A stretch of 31,431 nt of DNA from Acetobacter sp. UBA5411 (GTDB taxonomy: Bacteria; Pseudomonadota; Alphaproteobacteria; Acetobacterales; Acetobacteraceae), in assembly GCF_002409645.1 (NCBI RefSeq), contig NZ_DHNR01000015.1, forward strand, positions 1-31,431, given 5' to 3'. The notes under the pieces were generated by a model. The model was not told the origin of the DNA and did not search any database. It was given only the letters and a program-made list of their open reading frames with translations. Both the position numbers and the translations under genes were made by a program. Of the stretch, positions 25,479-31,431 are shown piece after piece (the stretch's first letter is position 1; each line of letters begins with the position of its first letter).

Positions 25479-25679
25479 GAGACACCATCATCATTCCGGA
25501 CCAAGACGAGGCACAGGGATCAGGTATGGCGCTGGTATCAGTCGCTTGACGATATGATCGCAAGTGCAAAGACTACTGGTGACGTCACGGCAAACGCTAC
25601 CGTGCAGGATCTGGCAGATTTGAAAAGCGTTCTGTTGTCTTGGCAGGAAAAGCAGGGAACTGTGGATACCACCGGTTAA
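25479..25679 (+). pseudogene. In-frame continuation after the stop of the small gene
   Basis: Directly after the TGA at 25476-25478 the same frame runs 66 codons to TAA 25677-25679. The last 50 residues look coding (WRWYQSLDDMIASAKTTGD, then VQDLADLKSVLLSWQ), rich in Asp, Leu and Gln like the upstream part. The first 16 after the stop are less convincing. No ATG occurs before residue 26 of the segment. Readings: a nonsense mutation in a gene of about 159 codons, a separate small gene with an unusual start, or chance. Confidence 0.35.
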
Positions 25680-25787
25680 TCCAGAAGCACCGCAGTTCTT
25701 TCTGGACATGTTCCAGTTTCAAGACCGGATATTCTGTCCTCAGGAAGCGCCGTCAGATCGACGCGCTCCCCAAGGCAGATATGTCTG

Positions 25788-28205
25788 TCAGAACTCCGCT
25801 GACAGGGTGAAGTGATAGACGCGCGGCAGGCCAGCATACAGACTCGATGCTGCGCCTGATGTGCCGCTGGGAGCGCCGGTATAAACGGAGGCCCAGTAGC
25901 GTTCGTTCGTCACGTTGCTGACGCCAAACCGGGCGACCCAAGGAAACTGGGCGACATGGAAGGCATAGCGCGTGCCGAGTTCCAGCGTGGTGTAGGACCC
26001 TGTGTGCAGGGTGTTGGTGACGTTGGCCGCACGGTTGCCCATGTAATGCACCCCGGCATTGAAGGCGAAACCGGACGCAAAGGAACCAAGTGACGCCGGC
26101 AGGCGGTAATCCAGCAGGAGGCTCGCCTGAAGAGGGGCTGCCCCGACGATTTCCTTCTTGTTGAGCGTGGACGAGCCCGCGTGAACCAGCTCCGCGTCCA
26201 GCCAGGTCATGCCGGCGAGGACGGACAGGTTGGGCAGGACTTCACCCGAAATCTGGGCTTCCACGCCGTAGTTCCGCTGTGTACCGCCATACTGATAGGT
26301 CTGGCAGTTGGTTTCTGCCGCGCAACCATGGGAGGGGTTCGTCGCGGGGAGATACATGGCGTAAGGCGAGGTGATCCGGAAACCGGCGACGTTAAACTGC
26401 ATTTTCTTGAGGAAACGCAGTTTGTAGCCGACTTCGTATTCTTCCGAGTGTGCAATCGGGAGCGCGATATTTGTGTTGGTATAGCTGGCGCTGTTCGGGG
26501 TGACAGGCCCGGCTTCAACCGACCGACCATATGTGAAGTAGATCGTCTGGTTCTCGGTCGGCTTGTACATGATGCTTGTCGTCGGGCTGAAAGCCGCCGA
26601 TTTACTGAATCGCTTCATCAGCGGACTGGAGGCGTTCAGCGCACCTTCCTGATTGATCCAGCTCCACGCCAGTGTGCCCATGATCGACCAGTGCTCGTTG
26701 ATCTTCAGCGTATCACCGATGATGAAGGACTGGCTGGTCACGCTGCTGGATTTGTAACGCCCGCGATAATAGGGCTGCGTTCCGCCATTGGGGGAAGCGC
26801 CATACATGTTCATGACGCCGAGGTTCTGTGCGCTCGTCACGGCGGCGACGGGGTTATAATTGCCCATCATGTAGCCGTTGGTGCCGATGACCAGATCATG
26901 CCGGATGGGGCCGGTGTAAACGCGACCGTTGAAATAGGCCATGTTACTGCCGACACGGAAATCATCAGCTGTGGTCGTGGCGGTTGCCTTCGAGCTGTAC
27001 CAGCCGTCGCTGCCCGTCTTGCCACCACAGGTCTTGCCACCATCGCACAGGGTATCGGCCACACCGAAGGCCTGACGTGCTGCATCCTGATACAGACCGC
27101 CGAGAGTGAAGCTCCAATTCTCGTTAATCTGGTGCTTGATCTTGGCAAGGAACGTGTTGGTTTCCATGTTGTAGCCGCTCCACTGGGGAGCAAGGCGTTT
27201 GCCCAGATCGGGGGCTTCGGGCAGCTTGTCGCCACCGACACCGGTGGCCAAAATGCCGAAGCCGGGCGCTGTTCCGCGCTGATCGTAAGTATAGTGGCTG
27301 GCATCGACTTCGATGACCGTCTTGTCGTCAAGATGGAAGTCAAAGTCACCGCTGACCATTTCACGGCGTATCGAACTGCCCTGCGTGTAGGCAGTGCCAT
27401 CGGCATGCAGCATGTTCAGGCGATAGCCGAACCAGCCATTATTGCCGAGGCGACCAGAAATATCGCCATTGACGGTTGGTGTGCCGACGGAATCCACGCC
27501 GACGGAAAGTCGTTCAGTGCGCCGGTCAGTCGGGCGCTTCAGGGTATATTCAAAGACACCAGCCGGGTTTTGGGGCCCGTACATCGCGCCCGCCAGACCG
27601 TTCAGAACCTGTAGATTGTCCACCCACTCGGCCGGATAAGGCGTGGTGGAGACCACGTTCAACCCATCCAGACGGGAGTTGGAAATGACATCAGCCTCGA
27701 ACCCGCGTGACTGCGGGCGTGACGTGTTGGGATCGCCGCGGACTTCCAGCTGCACGGACGGCAGATACTGCGCCAGATCGTTGAGGTTGCGGATCTGCTG
27801 GTTGACGATGACATCGTGCGGAACGCCCATGACGGAGTAAGGCGTGTCCAGCGTGTCCCGATTGCCCAACGGTCCAAGATAGACAGTCTTGTTCATGTAT
27901 TTTGCGCCGGTGCCGTCGGCAGCGTGATGGCCGTGAACGGTGACCGTTTCGCCGTTGGAGCCGTCCAGAATACCGGCGATGGGAGTGGCTCTGGCGCGCG
28001 TTGTGCCGGTCTTTGTCCTGTTGTCCGTTGCTCTGATCGCCACCGGTTTGCCGGAGACAGGCTGAGGTGTGGCTGTTTTGGCTGCTGGCTGTGCGTCCGT
28101 CTGGTTCGTCTGCGATGAAACAGGCGGGGAGGCCAGCGCAGACGTTGTCAGCAAAGCAGATGCAAACGTTCCGGCAATGAAAGCAGTAGGGAGTCGGCAG
28201 GACAT
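25788..28205 (-). CDS. TonB-dependent siderophore receptor
   Basis: An 805-residue outer-membrane receptor that imports ferric siderophores using TonB energy. A signal peptide (about 1-25, cut after ALA) is followed by a 55-residue Ala/Thr/Gln/Pro-rich linker. A TonB box, ETVTV, lies at 86-90. The plug domain is at about 100-245 (DTPYSVMGVPHDVI, QYLPSVQLEVRGDP, SRGFEADVISNSRLDGLN, NLQVLNGLAGAMYGPQNPAGVFEYTLKRP). A 22-strand barrel ends in the usual terminal phenylalanine (FTLSAEF). A short disulfide-type loop (CDGGKTCGGKTG) is visible in the barrel. There is no STN domain, so surface signalling to an ECF sigma factor is not expected. The ATG has only a weak ribosome site. A plus-strand open frame of 477 codons under it is a shadow. 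Confidence 0.92.
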   Translation of the reverse strand: MSCRLPTAFIAGTFASALLTTSALASPPVSSQTNQTDAQPAAKTATPQPVSGKPVAIRATDNRTKTGTTRARATPIAGILDGSNGETVTVHGHHAADGTGAKYMNKTVYLGPLGNRDTLDTPYSVMGVPHDVIVNQQIRNLNDLAQYLPSVQLEVRGDPNTSRPQSRGFEADVISNSRLDGLNVVSTTPYPAEWVDNLQVLNGLAGAMYGPQNPAGVFEYTLKRPTDRRTERLSVGVDSVGTPTVNGDISGRLGNNGWFGYRLNMLHADGTAYTQGSSIRREMVSGDFDFHLDDKTVIEVDASHYTYDQRGTAPGFGILATGVGGDKLPEAPDLGKRLAPQWSGYNMETNTFLAKIKHQINENWSFTLGGLYQDAARQAFGVADTLCDGGKTCGGKTGSDGWYSSKATATTTADDFRVGSNMAYFNGRVYTGPIRHDLVIGTNGYMMGNYNPVAAVTSAQNLGVMNMYGASPNGGTQPYYRGRYKSSSVTSQSFIIGDTLKINEHWSIMGTLAWSWINQEGALNASSPLMKRFSKSAAFSPTTSIMYKPTENQTIYFTYGRSVEAGPVTPNSASYTNTNIALPIAHSEEYEVGYKLRFLKKMQFNVAGFRITSPYAMYLPATNPSHGCAAETNCQTYQYGGTQRNYGVEAQISGEVLPNLSVLAGMTWLDAELVHAGSSTLNKKEIVGAAPLQASLLLDYRLPASLGSFASGFAFNAGVHYMGNRAANVTNTLHTGSYTTLELGTRYAFHVAQFPWVARFGVSNVTNERYWASVYTGAPSGTSGAASSLYAGLPRVYHFTLSAEF

Positions 28206-28299
28206 GGGGCAGGTGCGTCCGGAATATGAACAGGGAAATACGGTGTCGCTCCCTTATTCCCTTCCTGTGCCCGTATTGTCTATATACAGTGAGGATGAG

Positions 28300-28428
28300 T
28301 CAGCCTGTTGACGGTCGATTGTTAAGTAGTGTTGCCAGAATAATACAGGTTCGAATCATCTCTGATGATTCCGTCATCAGGATGTAAATCGCCTTTGTAA
28401 ATATCCTGATCAAATCAGCATCGTCCAT
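28300..28428 (-). CDS. Possible 42-residue small protein
   Basis: The ATG at 28428 follows a purine-rich GGGAAGG, close but usable as a ribosome site. The 42-residue frame begins MDDADLIRIFTKAIYILM and has a mildly hydrophobic, helical character. Its coding span includes the dyads at 28353-28380. No family is recognised, and chance is a real alternative. Confidence 0.2.
   Translation of the reverse strand: MDDADLIRIFTKAIYILMTESSEMIRTCIILATLLNNRPSTG
28353..28380. promoter_or_regulatory. Two overlapping dyads upstream of the siderophore receptor
   Basis: GAATCATC-TCT-GATGATTC (28353-28371) is a perfect 8-3-8 dyad, and CTGATGA-TTCCG-TCATCAG (28362-28380) overlaps it, so the middle segment can pair either way. 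The 19-base size of the first dyad equals that of a Fur box, but the sequence does not match the Fur consensus well. It lies about 150 bases before the receptor start. An operator or a switchable RNA hairpin is possible. Confidence 0.4.
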
Positions 28429-28717
28429 GACCTTCCCTTTTCCTGAGCGTTGTTGCCTTGAGTGTGGAGAGGAAATGGCAGTCCGAAACATTCGGCATCC
28501 CGTGTGAGGCTATAACGGTCAGTGCTGGTTTCCGGTGATGTTGGCTGGAATAATTAAAATGATGTTCTGGAGATGTAGTGGATAAAATTTGTGGTGTATT
28601 CATCTGTAATTTTCACGGTTAATTTTAATGTATAATAATTTTTATTTATAATATGGAATTTAAGTGGTATTGGGATGTCTGAAATACTGGCGGCGCAAAC
28701 CGACAAACCGACACACC

Positions 28718-29458
28718 TCATGCTCCCTGCAACACCAGCTCCGCCATCCCGTCCAGCCGTGCCTTGTGCCGTTCCCAGTCTGGCATGACACGCCCGAGCA
28801 ACTGCCAGAACGCCGCGCCGTGATTGTGCTCCTTGAGATGGCAAAGCTCATGCAAAATCACATAGTCGATGCAGTCACGCGGCGCTTTCACCAGATGCGG
28901 ATTCAATGTGACGACGCCTCCCGGTGAACAGTTGCCCCACTGGGTCCGCATCACCTGAAGCTTCAGGGCCGGGGGCTCAGCCACCCACAAGGCGGACGGC
29001 AGCAGCGCGTCCAGTCGATTGCGGAAAACATCCTGTGCCCGTGCGAAATACCAGAGATCCAGCAGCTTCTGAATCCGTAAGGCATGACGCTCCTGCACGG
29101 AAACCTCCAGCCGTCCCCGCAACATCCGCACAGTCTCGGGTGCATCAGGTTGATGATGAATCTTCAATAGATGCCGTCGTCCCAGATAGAAATGGCTCTC
29201 CCCGCTGACATACTCGCGCGGCGTGGCATGCTCCTGAACCGTCCGGAAATCGCGCAGCTTCTGCCAGATCCAGCGTGTCTTCCGCTGCAACGCCCGCTCC
29301 AGATCCGCATCCGGCGTACCGTCAGGGACAACCGCCTGTACCGTCAGGTCCGGATGCACCTTGATCCGCAGCACCGTTCCGGGGCGGGAACGGAACAGCA
29401 GCGCCACCCGGATCTGCTCTCCGCCATAAGTCAGAACCCGTGTCTTTCCGGTTGGCAT
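28718..29458 (-). CDS. YgjP/M48-like metallopeptidase in the restriction operon
   Basis: A 246-residue soluble zinc peptidase of the YgjP/SprT-like (DUF45) type. The zinc motif HELCHLKEHNHG lies in the C-terminal third, followed by FWQLLGRVMPDWERHKARLD, the usual family ending. The conserved WGNCSPGGVVTLNPHLVKAP stretch lies just before it. The N-terminal half is the family's own beta-rich domain. The start ATG comes two bases after the hsdR stop, so it is co-translated with the restriction subunit. This association of a YgjP-type gene with type I restriction operons is recurrent in bacteria, though its role there is not settled; turnover of the R subunit is one idea. Confidence 0.9.
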   Translation of the reverse strand: MPTGKTRVLTYGGEQIRVALLFRSRPGTVLRIKVHPDLTVQAVVPDGTPDADLERALQRKTRWIWQKLRDFRTVQEHATPREYVSGESHFYLGRRHLLKIHHQPDAPETVRMLRGRLEVSVQERHALRIQKLLDLWYFARAQDVFRNRLDALLPSALWVAEPPALKLQVMRTQWGNCSPGGVVTLNPHLVKAPRDCIDYVILHELCHLKEHNHGAAFWQLLGRVMPDWERHKARLDGMAELVLQGA

Positions 29459-29460
29459 GT

Positions 29461-31431
29461 TCAGTCGTGCAGCGTGTCGGCAGGACCGGCCCGCATGATC
29501 TGAATGATCTGCTCAATAAGCTCTTGTGCCTTGTCCACGCCAAAGCCGACCTTCTGGCCCACACTGAACAGCAACGGCAGGAGTTCCTTGCGGGCCGTCT
29601 TCTCCATGTCCGGACGACTGAGCGAATTCTCCCGCACGGCCTTGTCGACAATCCGGTCGATTTCAAACGCCAGATCAATCCAGCGCTGCATCTCTTCATC
29701 CGTTTGCTTGTGGTTGAAGATGGCGGCAAGCGTTTTCAGAAACACGCCATAATAGGCCTGCGCGTGGCGATGTCCTTCAAATACGGCGGGAATGCCGTCC
29801 AGCCTTCGCTCGGCAACCTGTTCCTCAAATTCCTGAAACAGCAGAAACTGCTTGAGGGGATGATCAAATAGACTTTCCGCCTGCTCAATCACCTTGCGCA
29901 GCAGCGCTGAGAATGCCTCCTTCGCATAAGGATCATCCTGCATCTCGTGATCGATCATCTTCGTCACACGCGTGCGGATCAGGTCCGTCTCGTTGCGGGT
30001 CTTCTCTTCCGACCAGTTCTCCGGGCCACCTTCCTGCTGCTGCCCCATGCTGCCGACAGTATATAGTCCCTCCGACTTATGGACCTGCACACCCGCCACA
30101 TGCCGATCCAGCAGCTTCCTTACCTGCTCGGCATACTGGTCGAAATCCACGGTTTCGCCCGTGTCCTGCATCACCATCCGACGCAGGTTGGTCAGCTGTT
30201 TCAGAGTCTCCTTGTAGGTAGCGCGGTCCTTCTCCGTGAAACTGCTGTCCTCAAAGAACGCAACCGATTGCAGCGCCACCTTCAGGCACGCGGCAAACTT
30301 TGTCAGCGCTTCATAAAAATCGTCCCGCCGCTTGAGGTTCACGTCTACCATTTGGCCGTGTTCTTCCACCATGCGCGGCATGAGCACGGAGCGAAGCTGC
30401 TGGATGTCACTTCTGTTCTTCACGCCGTCAAAGATCGCCCAGAGCGCAGTGTGCAGGGCAGGGAGCTCCCGATACTCCGTGCTCATCTGACTATACAGAC
30501 CGGCAATGTCCTTCGGGTCATACCCACCGACATTCTCGGCGGCCAACTGGTCATAGCGCGCCAGAGTGGTGTCCAACTCCGCCAGAATCCCGCGATAGTC
30601 GATCAGCAGACCGTATTTCTTCTGGTCATGCAGCCGGTTCACACGGGCAATCGCCTGCAACAGATTGTGCTGCTTCAGCGGCTTGTCGATATACAGAACC
30701 GCGTTCTTCGGTTCATCAAACCCGGTCAACAGCTTGTCCACTACAATGATCAGCTTGAGGTCCGGGTCATTACCGAACCGCTCGATCACGTTCCGGGTGT
30801 AGTCATCCTCGCTCTGACTGCCGACATTCTTTTTCCACCACTCCTGAATCTCCGGCTGCCTGCGTTCATCGACTTCCTCATGCCCCTCCCGCGTGTCGGG
30901 CGGACTCATGACAATGGCGCTCTCGAACAGACCGACCTCATCCAGATACTGCTTGTAGCGGATGGCGGAGAGCTTGCTGTCACAGGCCAGCATCCCCTTG
31001 AGGTCCTTGTCGATGTTGTTGTCGAAATGCGTCGCCAGATCCATGGCGATCAGCCGGATACGGTCATCCGCCTTGTAAACCTGATTGGCGCGGGCGAAGC
31101 GTTTCTTGAGATCCGTGATCTGGTCTTCTGTCAGTCCCTGCGTGATGCGATCGAACCAGGCGTCAATGGCGCGGTCATTCACATCCAGATCCGGCTTCCG
31201 CTCCTCATACAGAAGCGGCGTCACCGTGCCGTCCGCAACTGCCTGCTGCATGGTGTAGGAATGAATGATCTTCCCGAATCGGCCTGTCGTCTCGCTGTCT
31301 TTCAGCAGCGGCGTGCCAGTGAAGGCGATGAAGGCCGCATTGGGCAGCGCGTGTTTCATGCGGGCGTGGTTCTCTCCGCCCTGACTGCGGTGCCCCTCAT
31401 CCACCAGAACGATGATGTCCGCACTGTCGTT
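29461..31431 (-). CDS. hsdR: Type I restriction enzyme R subunit (C-terminal part)
   Basis: The last 656 codons of HsdR, the DNA-translocating and cleaving subunit of a type I restriction-modification complex. The 5' end lies beyond the right edge and the frame is open to the last base. Helicase motifs seen are the DEGHR box (motif II) almost at the edge, AFTGTPL (motif III), the LLTGFDEPKNAVLYIDKPL segment, and QAIARVNRLHDQKKYGLLIDYRG (motif VI). A long helical C-terminal region follows that would contact the modification subunits. The missing part should hold the PD-(D/E)xK nuclease and Walker A. The YgjP-like gene follows after two bases; hsdM and hsdS are expected upstream, outside the window. 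Confidence 0.93.
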   Translation of the reverse strand, partial: NDSADIIVLVDEGHRSQGGENHARMKHALPNAAFIAFTGTPLLKDSETTGRFGKIIHSYTMQQAVADGTVTPLLYEERKPDLDVNDRAIDAWFDRITQGLTEDQITDLKKRFARANQVYKADDRIRLIAMDLATHFDNNIDKDLKGMLACDSKLSAIRYKQYLDEVGLFESAIVMSPPDTREGHEEVDERRQPEIQEWWKKNVGSQSEDDYTRNVIERFGNDPDLKLIIVVDKLLTGFDEPKNAVLYIDKPLKQHNLLQAIARVNRLHDQKKYGLLIDYRGILAELDTTLARYDQLAAENVGGYDPKDIAGLYSQMSTEYRELPALHTALWAIFDGVKNRSDIQQLRSVLMPRMVEEHGQMVDVNLKRRDDFYEALTKFAACLKVALQSVAFFEDSSFTEKDRATYKETLKQLTNLRRMVMQDTGETVDFDQYAEQVRKLLDRHVAGVQVHKSEGLYTVGSMGQQQEGGPENWSEEKTRNETDLIRTRVTKMIDHEMQDDPYAKEAFSALLRKVIEQAESLFDHPLKQFLLFQEFEEQVAERRLDGIPAVFEGHRHAQAYYGVFLKTLAAIFNHKQTDEEMQRWIDLAFEIDRIVDKAVRENSLSRPDMEKTARKELLPLLFSVGQKVGFGVDKAQELIEQIIQIMRAGPADTLHD

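Larger units (their letters stand above)
28206..28717. other. Gene-poor AT-rich gap of about 0.5 kb
   Basis: The gap separates the siderophore receptor from the metallopeptidase gene; both flanking genes are on the minus strand. It carries the overlapping dyads at 28353-28380, one possible tiny gene, and a strongly AT-rich block (about 28610-28675) that stands out from the GC-rich neighbourhood. I saw no clear terminator after the metallopeptidase gene and no convincing Fur box. Confidence 0.5.

Noticed and set aside
25491..25709. 72-codon minus-strand frame opposite the interrupted small gene
   Set aside because: Its composition is less protein-like than the plus-strand frame and it has no clear ribosome site.
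26181..27614. 477-codon open frame on the plus strand
   Set aside because: Antisense to the TonB-dependent receptor, whose plug and barrel motifs are unmistakable.
28415..28603. 62-codon minus-strand frame in the gap before the metallopeptidase gene
   Set aside because: Low-complexity His/Ser/Thr composition and no ribosome site; probably chance.

Overview
The window looks like chromosomal DNA of an alphaproteobacterium, most likely an acetic acid bacterium or relative (Acetobacteraceae). This rests on protein resemblance (NodT-type outer-membrane factor, MHS carrier, aspartate 4-decarboxylase, large TonB receptor) and moderately high GC, and it is not proven. I recognised no rRNA, tRNA, CRISPR array, insertion sequence or prophage.

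Left part (1-7.9 kb): an orphan terminator, a small ANR/PerC-like gene and a YiaA/YiaB-type membrane protein lie on the minus strand. Opposite the latter is a TetR-family regulator. Between the two divergent genes are three copies of TGAAC-N3-GTTCA and two overlapping candidate promoters. Downstream of the regulator is a tightly coupled RND efflux cassette in the order permease, periplasmic adaptor, outer-membrane lipoprotein, whose reading frames overlap at the stop/start codons.

Middle (7.9-18 kb): an ArgE-like deacetylase is followed by an AstE/aspartoacylase-like zinc deacylase on the minus strand. Two overlapping group-4-type glycosyltransferases follow on the plus strand. A minus-strand operon (iron-containing alcohol dehydrogenase, MHS carboxylate carrier, CoA-acylating (methyl)malonate-semialdehyde dehydrogenase) is divergent from a LysR regulator. 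It reads as a catabolic island for a 3-hydroxyacid or a similar precursor. Just after the LysR gene is a 61-nt decayed copy of the 5' part of the small gene at the left end.

Right part (18-31.4 kb): a PhzF-like protein and an unknown exported protein (minus strand), a DinG/XPD-type iron-sulfur helicase, an aspartate 4-decarboxylase, and a small unknown gene whose frame continues beyond its stop codon (plus strand). Then come a TonB-dependent siderophore receptor, a gene-poor AT-rich gap of about 0.5 kb, and the end of a type I restriction operon: a YgjP-like metallopeptidase directly after hsdR, which runs off the right edge.

Most genes belong to known families. The least explained items are the triple operator, the possible 3-hydroxyacid operon, the interrupted small frame at 25.2-25.7 kb, the duplicated gene fragment and the unknown secreted protein. 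I did not find a clear, wholly new multi-gene system.
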